Source of the DNA: Spirodela intermedia
Lineage: Eukaryota > Streptophyta > Magnoliopsida > Alismatales > Araceae
DNA length: 64,000 bases
Direction: 5' to 3'
NCBI GenBank assembly: GCA_902729315.2
Contig: LR746267.1
Span: forward strand, 5,023,386 to 5,087,385
In this document: piece by piece, positions 14,163 through 25,372 of the stretch
How positions within the stretch are numbered: the first letter of the stretch is position 1
How the letters are laid out: the number at the start of each line of letters is the position of its first letter
Made by a program: the position numbers and the translations under genes
Notes under the pieces: generated by a model
What the model was told of the DNA's origin: nothing
What the model saw: the letters and a program-made list of their open reading frames with translations, nothing else
Database searches by the model: none

Positions 14163-15120
14163 TTCCCCCACAATATTATTTAATCCTAGCTTGGATATAA
14201 GTCATTAGAAAGGAGGCTTAGTCAGTTCTTTAGTAATTATGTTTGCAAGTTAATCACTACTTTAAACATATGGTTCCAGTTTACAATTTCTCACTAAAGT
14301 ATTGATCTATTTCTATGTTTGTAATATATTATATTAGATTATGAGTCATGTTAATGATTGATTTATCGTAAAAAAACTTGATGGATTTGTAAGTTAATGA
14401 CTGATTTATGTAATAACTTGATAGATTTGTGTCACTTGATTTTTAAATCTTCTAAGAAATCCTACACTCATAATACTTTACAAATTAAGTGTCATAGCTC
14501 AAAACCCAAACTCAATATTAGATGTCACCACCACTTGTCACTTCTTACTATGGCATCAAGAAATGTTGAATGTTAAGTAATGTTATTCCCATCAAAAAAA
14601 GTGCAGTAAGTTCAAATAGTGTCAATTGACAATAAAACTTGTATAGTCAACATCAATGTAAACTTCAATGTTCATTCTTCTATGTTTTTAAATAAAATGT
14701 CTCTCTCATATGTCCTCTTCAATTATTACATAACTCTCTTAGAAGTCAAAAGATGAACTTCTCTTAGATCATACATGAATTAACTAAGGGTGTCTATTGC
14801 ATACAAGATGTCAGGTCTAATTGTGGGAAGTATAAATTAACTTTCTATAGCCTTTTATACATAGGTATATTCAACTACTCCCTTCTACATCACTAAGTTA
14901 ATGGTTCGGATCAATAGGAGTACTCATAGGTTTACAACCTATTTTTTTTACATCTTGTGAAATATCTAAGATATATTTTTTATTGTGAAAAAAATATTTC
15001 TTTTTTTAATATGTTACTTTTATACTAAAAATATCTAAGATATCTAAGATAAAAATACCTTGATTTTCCTAGCATCTTAACATTGAATTCTTTGAATAAG
15101 CTCTTTTTTAGGAGTTTCTT

Positions 15121-15306
15121 TTCATTGTTATCATTCTCAGACACTATTTTATTGTCTACATATATTAAAAGGGTTATGATTCTATCTGAAGTTGAGCATT
15201 TAATAGATAATTTTTTTCTGTATCACGTTGTTTATATCTTAATTTATGCATTAGTTTAATGAACTTACCAAGCCATAGTTGAGGTGGCTGCTTAAATCCA
15301 TATAAC
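15121..15306 (-). pseudogene. Copia reverse transcriptase remnant
   Basis: On the minus strand, two reading frames give LYGFKQPPQLW and then, after a frameshift, TLLIYVDNKIVSEND. These match the copia RT signatures LYGLKQAPRAW and LLVYVDDMIVTGND. The catalytic YVDD (rc of 15151-15162) is YVDN here, and stops interrupt the segment. Inactive. Confidence 0.85.
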
Positions 15307-17026
15307 GTCTTTATTAGCTTATATTCCATAACTCTTTTCATACCTTTGTCATAACATTAGGGAATATATATAAACATCTTCATCTCCATGTAAAAAGTTA
15401 TTCTTTACATTGATTTTTGCATGTCCTAATCATAATTTACTACTAAAGAAAGTATTATTATAATTGTACTCATTTTTGCAACCAAGTTAAATATATGTAA
15501 ATAATTTATCTCATGGGTTTGAGTATACCCTTTAGCCACTAAGCTAATCTAATACCTCTCTATTGTACCATTCGACTATATTATTTCCTTATAATAATTT
15601 TATTAATTACCATGTCTAGTTGTTCTTTATTATTCTCAACTCTTCATTTATGACTCGTTTCTATTCATCCCAACTTAATGCCTTTAAAATATAAGATGGG
15701 ATCAAGACATAACTAAGAGTGATAAGAGATGTCCTATATGAGGGTGATAGACATTTATAAGATAAAAAAATTGAGATAAGATATTGTGGATTTCAAAAAT
15801 ATTTTCTTTTCCCTCTCTTAAATCTGTCATTATTCTTCTCTAGTGTAGAAGGTTGGTTGGAAGAGTGTATGTGTTCAAGATATCTTGAGTAAATTCTAAG
15901 AATCGATTAGGTTGTTCGTTTTTTAGTGAATATTGTGTTTGAGGTTATATTGATGTCACCTTTGGTGATGTAGTTATTTCTATAGGTGTAATTGGTAATA
16001 CAAAATTACCTTTTTCTTGTTTTTTATCTTTCTTGACTTTGTTGGTTTCCCCTTAATGAAAGTTTTGTCAAACTAAGATTCATGTTCCTTAAAACTGACA
16101 TCAATTGTAATGAATTTTTTTTGTCAATAGTGTGTGATAAGATTTATACTCTTTTTTTTGTATTTAAGTATCTGATAAATTTCTCTCAAGGGCCCATAGA
16201 TCAAGCTTGTCCTCATTTTGATCCTAGTTGTGAACAAATCATACACAACCAAATTTTCTAGGGACTAAGTTATTCTTCAGTTGAAAATTGAGATAAAATT
16301 GAGATAAAACTTTTAATGAGCTTTTAAACCATGATAGTCTAGTTGGTAACTTATTAATGCAATGTACTATTCTTTAGACCACCTCACCTCAAAAATTCTT
16401 TGGTACTTGATTTTGAAATAGAAGTACCATTGTGAATTCTTAGATATGGCTATTTTTCCTTTTAGATATGTCTATTGATGCATAAGGATTCATGCATACT
16501 TTTTATTTATTTATTTTCTTTTATTATGTGATTTAATTTTTTTAATATGTCATTAATTGATTTTTTATTAATGAAAAAATTGTTGGAGGACCTTACTTTT
16601 TATTTGTGATTCAATAAGAATATCCATATATTTCATGAACAATCAACAATAAAAATAACAAATCATCTTACTCTTAAGAGATTATAAGTAGTCGATGGTC
16701 CCCAAACATCGCTATCAATTAAATAACATTGAGTGGTACTCTTCTCACTAATTAATAGGAATAAGATTTACTTATAAATAAAACTTCACAAACATCACAT
16801 TTTACTATTTCTATCTTCACTTTCAAAACCAAATGTAGAAACATAAACTTCATAAGTGCCTAAGATGTCAATAATACAATTAAAATTTCTATAACTCTCA
16901 AAATAAAAGTTTGAGTCCCAAGGCCATGCAATTTAGTGGCACAACTTACTCAATCTTCTAAGAAAGTGGAGTCTTTCGCAGTCTTCAACTCATCTAATCT
17001 TCTTGTCCATTATCTTATTATATACA

Positions 17027-17260
17027 TTACAGATTATTATCAATGACCACTTTAAAATTGATGTCATTAATTAATCTTTTTACATTGATAATATTTGTAG
17101 AAAGTTTAAGGACATGTATGATATTTTTAAATATGTGAATGGGTTCAATCTTCATATCCCCAATACTTGTTATAATAATTAATGATCCATCAATAGTTGT
17201 TACAATTTTATTATCTAAACAAAAATTATATGTTAGTAAATGATTGGAGAATTTGATCAT
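17027..17260 (-). pseudogene. Copia protease / pre-integrase junction remnant
   Basis: An open 77-codon stretch containing IDGSLIIITSIGDMKI and HVLKLSTNIINVKRL. This resembles the copia stretch just after the protease (ADGS..I.GIG.I...L..VLHVP.LS.NLLSV.KL). It lies upstream of the RT remnant in element orientation, as copia order requires. Confidence 0.75.
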
Positions 17261-18538
17261 ATAGTCAATAGCTTGAGGAGCTGAATGCCATAGGTAACTT
17301 CATATTTTCAGTCTTAGCTCTAAGACTTTACATCCCCCTTGAGTGTTGGGTTTTAAAGATGTGGATGTCTCTAATGGTTGTGAGGTAGTTAATGAATTTG
17401 TTCATTTGTTTGTGTGGTTATAACATTACTCACGAGTATACTTCACCCACTTACAACATGTGCATCATAGGTTGTCTTTGTAGCACTTTTCTTCATTCCT
17501 TGGCCATACATTTGGAGTGGTCTTATATCATTCTTATGCTTTGCCACAGAAGTTGAATTATCAATATTTTGTGGTTATATCATGACATTCTTCCTACTCT
17601 TTTTAGTTTTTATTATTGAAATCACCTCCTCAAGACCAAGCACTCTCTCTCTATCTAAAATTTGGACCTAGGGTTGATCATACTCAATATTAAGACCAAC
17701 TAAAAATATATAGATTATGTTGTTCTCAATATATTTTTTGAAAAATATACCATCATCTAGATTAATCAGTTAATATCTATCAAAATCTTATCATAAAGAT
17801 TCTACTTCATTGATATATCATTAAAAAAAAAACAAATTACTTGGCTAAAAGTGATCACGGTAGATTTGAGCTTCATCTTTTTTCTTCAAGAAAGCTTTGT
17901 TTTCTTCTAAATATCTTTAGTTGTTAAGAAAAATAGAATTTGCATTAACTTCAAGCGTCATTATAGTCCACTTCCATATTTTTATAACACATTCTCTTCC
18001 TCCAACACTTTGAAGCATCGATCTAGTTGATTATGTGCTAATTTAGAAAGATGACTCAATTTTTCCATTATAGTTAGAACTACCTCAATAAATTCACTCT
18101 ATTGAAAAAGGTTTCTCTTATCTAGTTTGAATTCATTTCATATATGGGACAGCTCTAAATATAATTTAGTAAACTCTGATGATGATGAAGAAGTTGAAGC
18201 TACATCAACCCCCTTTGACATAAGATTGCCTTATCTTTAGACAATACATGTTGTGCTGTTGCCTTCTATGTAGAATGATGAAGCTAAATAGAAGAGCAAC
18301 ATGGTTTGAGAATGAACAAGGGGGGTATCTTTCACCCAAGATGACAATAGTCCCTCTCCCTGCTCTCAAATAGGGCATTAAGCAGCCAAGACAACCATAA
18401 AATAGCTAGTAGATGGTTGCGTAGAATAAATCCCACATTAAATATACTCTTAACGAGACAAATCACGATTGAGGGCACACTCTCATCATCAGAAGTTTTG
18501 GTACTGAGAGGAACATTGTAGGCTTTCTCTGATACTAT

Positions 18539-18802
18539 GTTGGATCTTCATCATCATCAAAAACCTTATCGTCACCACTGTAAACCTTTATATTGTTAGA
18601 GAGAATCATTGTCCTCAAAGATTGATGAGAGAGAAGAATGTGATGAAAACTAACTCGGTTAACCGAAAAGAAAATAGATACAATCTTACTATACATGACT
18701 CCATAGTCAGGTCAGATCTATCTTAAGGAGTTCAACTAATACGAGAAAGAAGGGGTAAGCTTATGATTAATAGAAAGAAAAATATTACTACAACCTCCAA
18801 CA
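18539..18802 (-). repeat. Right LTR (5' LTR in element orientation)
   Basis: Starts TGTTGGATCTTCAT and ends CTCCAACA, about 264 bp. It pairs with the left LTR and lies directly beside the PBS-like sequence. Its outer end is only about 400 bp upstream of the SerRS start codon. Confidence 0.8.
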
Positions 18803-18961
18803 TATATGATAGACGTAGAGAGAGAAAGAGAAAGAGAGAGAGAGAGAGAGAAAAAAAAACTTGAGATCTTCTTGAGGTAGTATAATGGGTGTAGAGAGAG
18901 AGTTTTGATCCCTAATAATATCGTATAACGGGTGGAGAGAGAGAGAGAGAGAGAGAGAGAA
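18803..18961. repeat. GA-rich tandem repeat array, right part
   Basis: Contains GATCTTCTTGAGGTAGTATA followed by ATGGGTGTAGAGAGAG, plus GA runs at about 18823-18850 and 18935-18960. It is the same unit as at 13540-13915, now split by the copia insertion. Confidence 0.75.
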
Positions 18962-19205
18962 GTTATAAGAAAGTAAAAAAATAGGTAAAAGGAGAAGACT
19001 GTGAGCTACGAATAAAGTCCCACACGAGAGAGGAGGAAGGCTCATAATCTTTACGGTCCGAATACGGGCCCGCCATCTTATGCCCTTACATACATCCTGG
19101 GGAAGCGTTGGTTTTCCTCTTAAGCCGAAACCTGGAATGCTGCAGCGGCGGCGGCGGCGGCGGTGGTGAAGCAGAGCAGGAGCAGTGGGAGGTAGCTAGG
19201 CAAAG
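18962..19205 (+). promoter_or_regulatory. SerRS promoter / 5' UTR region
   Basis: Short region between the GA array and the SerRS start codon. It is GC-richer than its surroundings and holds a GGGCCC palindrome at 19066-19071, a motif found in many plant housekeeping promoters, and a GGC-trinucleotide run near 19147-19163. No clear TATA box is seen. The promoter role is inferred from position. Confidence 0.4.
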
Positions 19206-22200
19206 ATGCTGGACATCAATCTGTTCAGGGAGGAGAAGGGGGGTAACCCGGAGCTGGTCCGGGAGTCGCAGCGCCGCCGCTACGCCAGCGTCGATATAGT
19301 GGACGAGGTCATACGGCTCGACAAGGAGTGGCGCCAGCGTATGCCGTTTTCCTTCGTCCCATCTCCTCCCGATTCTGTGATCGCCTCGTCTCGTGCATCT
19401 CCGATCGTTTCTCTCTGCGTCGGTCGGCACGGGTTTCGTGTTTTTTCCTCGGTTTCTGCGGTCTCTGTCGCTGTTGTTCTCGATGCTGGCGCTGTTTATC
19501 TCAACCATCCACCTGTTTCATGCTGTATTTTATTTTTTTTTAAAGCGTCGGATGTTGGTTAGCTAGCGTGAAAACGGCCGGAAATGCACAGGATGGGCGT
19601 ACGATGCTCTGAATTTATTGGAGCAGATCGGCTGGTTTATGATGACGAGCCGTTCCTTCGAACAAGAGTATCATAGGATGAATTGGCCATAAGGGAATAA
19701 TTCTTATTCGAGGTTTCCTGTAGAAGTAGAAATCTCTGAGGTCTTCAAGGCGCAGTGTCCTGAGTGATACTCCTATATTCTTTCTCCTCTAGCAAACATA
19801 TCTCCTCCTGAAAAAAATCTCACCTTCCAGTGGAACTCAGAGCTATCTTGTACTTGAGGCAACTACACAGAAAATCATGTGATGATATGCGGAATGTCGA
19901 GAGATGGCTTGACTATGGAGACAGTAAAGAAAAATAAACCAAAAGAGTACCTATTTTTTGGGGGTGAATAAAGGATCAGTGGCCATTTTTTAAAATCTTG
20001 GTTCATTTTTTTAGAAGTGAAGCATCAACTCTGATGATGGTTGCGACCAAGCTAAATGGGCCTTTCCCCTTCCTTTTCAGGTCAATTCGAGCTGGATGCA
20101 CTGAGAAAAGACTTCAACCGAATTAACAAGGAGGTGGCACGCTTGAAGATCGTGAGTTCTCCTTTCTTCCATCTCTCGACTCTTTCTTTTTTCTGTTTTA
20201 ATTAGATTTTTTGCCATCTCTGCTGGTTTTTTGTATTTATTTTTTCTCATGTATCTTTTTCTCATATATTTTTACTTGTGGTTTGAAGGCGGGAAATGAT
20301 GCTACAGAAATGATTAAGAGCACTGATGAGAATAAGCAGCTGACAGCACAGAAAGAGGCTGAGGTCCAGGAGGCGAAGTCTGCCCTGGACAAGCGTCTGG
20401 AGACCATTGGAAACCTTGTCCACGATTCCGTGCCTGTCAGTGATGATGAGGTAGGGTCGGTATCTTGTGCCTGGTCTTACAGACCCAGTGATTCTAATAA
20501 GGCCTCAGATGATGCACTCGTGTTTTGTTTTCTGGTTGGGATTATCGTGGTTCGTGTGTTTGACTTGCCATTTATCAGGCAAATAATGCCGTAGTTCGTA
20601 GTTGGGGAGAAAGGAGACTGGAAGATAAGCTCAAGAATCATGTGGAGCTCGTGGAGCTTCTTGGTATCGCAGATATGGTGAAGGGTAAGCCTAATTGCAG
20701 ATTCAATCGAGCCAATAACAATGTTCTTCAAGATATTCATTCTTCATTGTTTCTTTGTGTTTCTAGCTGAGCACCTGCACCCCTCAGTACCTCCAAGGAG
20801 GGTGATCCTCTTTCCTTGTTCCATATCTACGTGTATTTCCTTTTGTCCCGCATTCCAAGGGGCAGAATTCGTGGGCTCCAGACATTTGGCATCTTAGAGA
20901 ACTTTTCTGGGAAGCAGGATGTAATCTCTGTTCTTTGGACTATGATATAACCTAATTTTCTTTCTTCTTTTGCCCATTTCTTTTGATGGGATTTTCTGCA
21001 TTGCTGCACTCTGCGTGGTATTCGTTTCCCCCTTCCTCCTCTGGTGCGATCACTGTAGACTCTGCTGCTTGATCGCCATTCATGGTTCAAGAGCCTTATA
21101 TGCTTTTTTCCCTGGGAGATTTTACAGTACTTTGAATCTGTATTTGATCACATTGTGGGCTAGTTATCTGGTCTGACTCAACGGTTTCTGCATTCTCGCT
21201 TTAATGGCTGATTCTCTTTGTTGGCTCCGGGGGCTAACATCACCCTGGTGCACGTAGGTACCAATGTGGCGGGAGGGAGGGGTTTCTACTTGAAAGGTGC
21301 CGGCCTCCTTCTCAATCAGGCTCTGATAAACTTTGGTCTTCAGTTCCTGCTGAAACGAAATTATGAGCCGGTGCAGACGCCATTCTTTATGAGGAAAGAT
21401 ATAATGGGAAAATGTGCTCAACTAACTCAATTCGATGAAGAACTCTACAAGGTGAGCTCTTCTCATCCTTCTCCCTAATTTGGTTTTCCAGAGCCACACT
21501 CCTCCTTTCTTCTTGTCATCTGGCGAAATATATATGAGCTTTTTTTCTGGATTACCGTGTTAAATATTCCTGTGGTATTCTTCTTAAACTGAGATTGTTA
21601 ATAAAATACCTACACCTTGGTGATTTATTTAATTATTTCTGAATCTTGTCTGTGATGTATGGTCTCATATGATCTAAAGAGTCCCTATGACATCGAAGAA
21701 GGCAAGCTACAACCATTGACTAAAAATAGAAATAAGCACATGCCACTGACCCCATAAATACAGTCTATTTACAGGTGTCTACTAAACAACTACAACCTCG
21801 CTTTCTCTCTCTCTCGCCTTCCTTTATCATCTTCCTTCCATTAGAGCATTCTTCACCAAGACAAACTATGGGGAGAAGTCTACCCGTTTACACTGTTGTA
21901 TCCATTATAATGCAGAATAGCACATGTTGCAGGAAAGCATTCTTCCATTATGCTGTGCTAAGTCCCTAACTAATTATTCCTGAATCTTGTCTGGGATGTA
22001 TGGTCCCCTAGGATCTAAAAAATCCCTATGACATCCAAGAAAGCAACCTGCAACCATTGAGTATAAATAGAAATAAACGCATACTACTTGCTAACTCCAT
22101 AAATGCAGCCTTTTTACTGGTCTACTCTACCACAACCTCTCTCTCTCTTTCTCTCTTTCTCTCTCTCTAGACTTCCTTTCTCAACTTCCTTTCATTGGAG

Positions 22201-23912
22201 CATTCTTCACCAACAGAAATTATGGGGAGAACTCTACCCGTTTTGCACTGTTGTATCCATTATGCAGGAAAGCACATGTTGCGAATGCTGTACTAAGTCC
22301 CTAGTTCCCCAAGAAATGGGCAGTAAGGAACTCATTCAGGGCCGGATTCTGCTTCCGATCGTCGATTTAGTTTTGTTTCTTCAATTTTCATAGATTTTTT
22401 AATAGAAGTTTATTATTTTCTTTCCATACTTTTGGCAATAGAGATTTGACTGGGCAGTCTTCTTCAGGTGACAGGTGAGGGGGAGGACAAATACCTCATT
22501 GCCACTGCTGAGCAGCCGCTCTGTGCATATCATCTGGGCGATCGGATTTACCCCACAGATGTTCCAATTAGGTCTGGTTTCTTGTCCTTGATCACAAAAA
22601 ACTTATAGAACCCATATTTTTTCTATGAGAAAATCAACAATATGGGCCCCAACTAGATCAAGAATAATTCATATCATCTTGGTTTTTTTCTTAATAAAAT
22701 CCACAATGTGAAACCTCAATAGATGTCAGAAAACTCATGTAGTCTACAATGATTTCAACGATATGAACCTTCCCAAATGGATGACGAAAAGTTGTCAGAA
22801 CCTTGGTGTTTTTCGCTGGGAAATATACCATAAGAACTATAGATAGATGATGAAATATTGATATGATCTAAAGGTTGTTTCTATAAATGAAACCAACATC
22901 ATGAGCCCTAAATAGACACAATTTCTGCCTGCAGATACGCCGGATACTCGACATGTTTCAGGAAGGAAGCGGGCTCGCATGGCCGGGACACGCTGGGCAT
23001 CTTTAGGATCCACCAGTTCGAGAAGGTGGAGCAGTTCTGCATCACAACCCCCACCGGGAATGACTCATGGGAGATGCACGAAGAGATGATCAAGAACTCT
23101 GAGGACTTCTACAGAGAGGTGAATGGTTATGGAGCCTTCATTCCCCCTCTTCCCACTAGAGCTTCGTCCATTGAAATCTTCTCTTTTTCTGCTGCAGCTG
23201 AAGCTCCCTTACCAAATTGTCGCCATCGTCTCTGGAGCATTGAATGATGCTGCTGCGAAGAAGTATGATCTAGAAGCGTGGTTCCCTGCATCTAAGACAT
23301 ACAGAGAGCTCGTGTCCTGCTCTAATTGCACCGACTACCAAGCCAGAAGGCTGGAGATCCGCTTTGGGCAGAAGAAGGTAAGATCCCCCAATCTCCTTAA
23401 GCCCTAACCACTCCCGGTGATGAGCAATTCACCCAAGTGTCGAAAAATTCATAAAAACTCACAGCTTCTTTAAGATTTATATAATTGCCATAAATTTTCT
23501 GTTTATTATTATTGTTATTATTGTTTCTCACGAGAAATTCACAAAGAACTTTTTTTCTTTTTTTTGTACTAGTTCTATCATTTACTGATTTTTCTTGTGC
23601 AGAATGACGAGCAAGCCAAGCAGTATGTTCATATGCTGAACTCCACCCTGACGGCGACGGAGAGGACCATCTGCTGCATCCTGGAGAACTACCAGAGGGC
23701 CGACGGCGTGGAGGTCCCCGAAGCCCTTTGGCCTTTCATGGGCGGCACCACCTTCCTCCCCTTCAAGACCAAGCCCATTGCTGAAGCCAAGCCGAAGAAG
23801 ACCAAGCCCAAGGTGGGTGGCGAAAGGCTCATCTCATCTCTCCACTCCTTGTTTCTTATCTGGGATGATTCTAATTTCTCTCTCTTCCTGTCAGGGGAAC
23901 GCCGCTACTTGA
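19206..23912 (+). CDS. SERRS: Cytosolic seryl-tRNA synthetase
   Basis: Charges tRNA-Ser (and tRNA-Sec where present) with serine using ATP; a class II synthetase of the cytosol. Exons: 19206-19338, 20081-20151, 20289-20450, 20579-20684, 21258-21451, 22468-22571, 22935-23118, 23198-23377, 23603-23812, 23895-23912, giving 453 aa, close to the roughly 451 aa of Arabidopsis SerRS. The start [12 protein letters not shown] is the family's usual N-terminus. Residues 1 to about 120 form the tRNA-binding coiled-coil arm. The core shows [12 protein letters not shown] (about 233-244), motif 2 [18 protein letters not shown] (about 264-281) and motif 3 [15 protein letters not shown] (about 393-407). A Lys-rich tail ends the protein. 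The last exon codes only GNAAT and stop. No transit peptide is seen, which supports the cytosolic form. Confidence 0.97.
19339..20080 (+). other. SerRS intron 1
   Basis: 742 bp, with donor CAGC|GTATGC and acceptor TTTCAG|GTCAA. The split Arg codon confirms the phase. Nothing else is recognised in it. Confidence 0.7.
21631..22306. repeat. Tandem duplication of about 340 bp inside SerRS intron 5
   Basis: Copy 1 (about 21631-21970) starts AATTATTTCTGAATCTTGTC and copy 2 (about 21972-22306) starts AATTATTCCTGAATCTTGTC. Shared blocks in order include TCCCTATGACATC, CAACCATTGA, AAATAGAAATAA, TCCATAAAT/CCCATAAAT, a CT-rich run, GAGCATTCTTCACCAA, TATGGGGAGAA, CTACCCGTTT, TGTTGTATCCATTAT, GCACATGTTGC and CTAAGTCCCTA. 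Copies differ by point changes and small indels. Confidence 0.9.
22630..22920. repeat. Degenerate repeats filling SerRS intron 6
   Basis: A motif like 'AAA-TC-AACAAT-ATG-GCC-CCAA-TAGAT' recurs near 22631, 22697, 22752 and 22889. The intron (22572-22934) consists largely of this diverged, unevenly spaced repeat. Confidence 0.45.
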
Positions 23913-23959
23913 TGAGTGAGTATGAACTTTATGGGAAAAGGAATTAGTCATGTATGTGT

Positions 23960-23961
<2 letters not shown>

Positions 23962-24007
<46 letters not shown>
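23962..24007. repeat. (GA)n microsatellite in the SerRS 3' UTR
   Basis: About 23 GA units starting 50 bp after the stop codon. Confidence 0.9.
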
Positions 24008-24010
<3 letters not shown>

Positions 24011-24300
24011 TATCCAGATAACTTTTTATTTTAATTTTCTTCCCGACTGAAATCGACATTTTTACCGGACCCAGAATCCAATTTCATGGAGCACACTTGT
24101 TGGGTTTTTGCTGAATTATCTGTTTTTATTGTTTATTTCTTCGCCCCTCGGTCTCTCTCTCTCTCTCTCATCCTCTGTCCAACCTTATATCTACTAATAT
24201 ATTAATAAGTTCATTGCGCGGATTTATAATTGTGTAATGGAGATAGTGAGGGGCTATGCGATTCCCTGACGCTGTTCTTGGCCCTTTGTATGCCAAAAAC

Positions 24301-24302
<2 letters not shown>

Positions 24303-24369
<67 letters not shown>
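24303..24369. repeat. (GA)n microsatellite between SerRS and MED12
   Basis: About 33 GA units. Confidence 0.9.
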
Positions 24370-24371
<2 letters not shown>

Positions 24372-24771
24372 ATACTGATGAAAATATTTAATTATCGATT
24401 TTTAAAAAAATCCAGGGATTAAGAATGATTATTTTGAAAACCTTTACGGAAAATGGGTTTCCTGAATTATAGATTTTAGGTGCCTCCATAAATTATTTTT
24501 CAAAAATATATTAACGGAAAATATTCCTACGAATGCGATATATTCCGGGCGAACAAACGAGTGTTTCATTCCAACAGGGAGGGTTTCCAGCGTTATGAGC
24601 GGAAAAAGGTCTTGCGCATCGTACACACGGACACGGAAGACGAGGAGTATCGGGGAGCTCTCCGGCGGTTATGTCTCTTGACCCTATGAGCAATGAAAGA
24701 TCATGAGCATCATGACACATCGCACAAGAGACACATGCGGGCCCCACTTTGGTCGCCTAGCCTGACAAGCC

Positions 24772-25372
24772 ATGGCGTCATGGATTCACATCGTCTTCAT
24801 CCTCGTCGCACAGATTTATTTTTATTTTTTAAAAGTCAAAATACGTCATTCCTTCCCCGGTAGACAAATTTCTGTCTCTTCTCTCTCTACATTCTCCCCG
24901 TCTCTTCTCCCCTTGTCTAGGGTTTCCCAGTTCTACTCTCGAGCCCTAGCTCAATCGTGCAGAGAAGCTCGCTTCAGCATCTCGGGGAGGCGTAGCGTTG
25001 GTGGGTGTGCTGCGTCCAAGTGCTCGATCTCGGTCTCCGATGGTGATTGGCTTCGCCGTGGTTGATGCGCGAATTGGCGTTGTGTGAGGTGGTGTCGTAT
25101 TTGGTTGAAAGGCGGGCGTGTGGATGGTCCTCTCTTGGGGGGCCTTAGTGCTGATGGCCCTAATCTTGGTGGCGGAGCAGCGCGCTGGGGCCCCATTGTG
25201 AGTGAGATGGGGACAGGACTGCGGAGACTTGGGCCAGAGGGAAGAGTGGAGGTACAAACGTGGTCGTGGGGTCCCTTGGATCGAGCTATCCATCCTCTCT
25301 GTTCTTGGCAGTTGCAGTTCCATCTAGTCTAACGGGCTGATCGGATCCGCTCTTGAGTGACCATCTTTTTCG
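24772..25372 (+). promoter_or_regulatory. MED12 promoter / putative 5' leader with upstream AUGs
   Basis: CT-rich then GC-richer DNA before the modelled start. AGGGTTT (telo-box-like) lies at 24919-24925. If transcribed as leader it carries several upstream ORFs: 25040-25087 (15 codons), 25065-25148 (27 codons, overlapping the former), and possibly 24772-25065 (97 codons). An in-frame TGA at 25358-25360 closes the MED12 frame just upstream of the modelled ATG. Confidence 0.4.

Larger units (their letters stand above)
13916..18802 (-). mobile_element. Decayed Ty1/copia LTR retrotransposon
   Basis: About 4.9 kb with two related terminal repeats, a primer-binding site and polypurine tract in the right places for minus-strand orientation, and copia Pol remnants. 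The PBS reads on the minus strand as TAGTATCAGAG at about 18525-18538, matching the tRNA-iMet type TGGTATCAGAG. A purine tract (TGTGGGGGAATG on the minus strand) lies at about 14163-14170 beside the left LTR. The interior has many stops and frameshifts and no intact reading frame, so the copy is dead. LTRs are well diverged, which implies an old insertion. Confidence 0.85.
23913..24771. other. SerRS 3' UTR and SerRS-MED12 intergenic region with GA microsatellites
   Basis: Holds GA runs at about 23962-24007 and 24303-24369 and a short CT run near 24150-24168. AT-rich, with no other gene signal. Transcript ends are not determinable here. Confidence 0.5.

Noticed and set aside
19086-19508. Minus-strand 140-codon frame across the SerRS start
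   Set aside because: Antisense shadow of SerRS exon 1 and GC-rich flanking DNA. The + strand frame is clearly the conserved gene.
24946-25323. Minus-strand 125-codon frame over the MED12 leader
   Set aside because: GC-rich leader DNA is open on both strands. The product is Pro/Thr/Arg-rich low complexity with no family match that I recognise.
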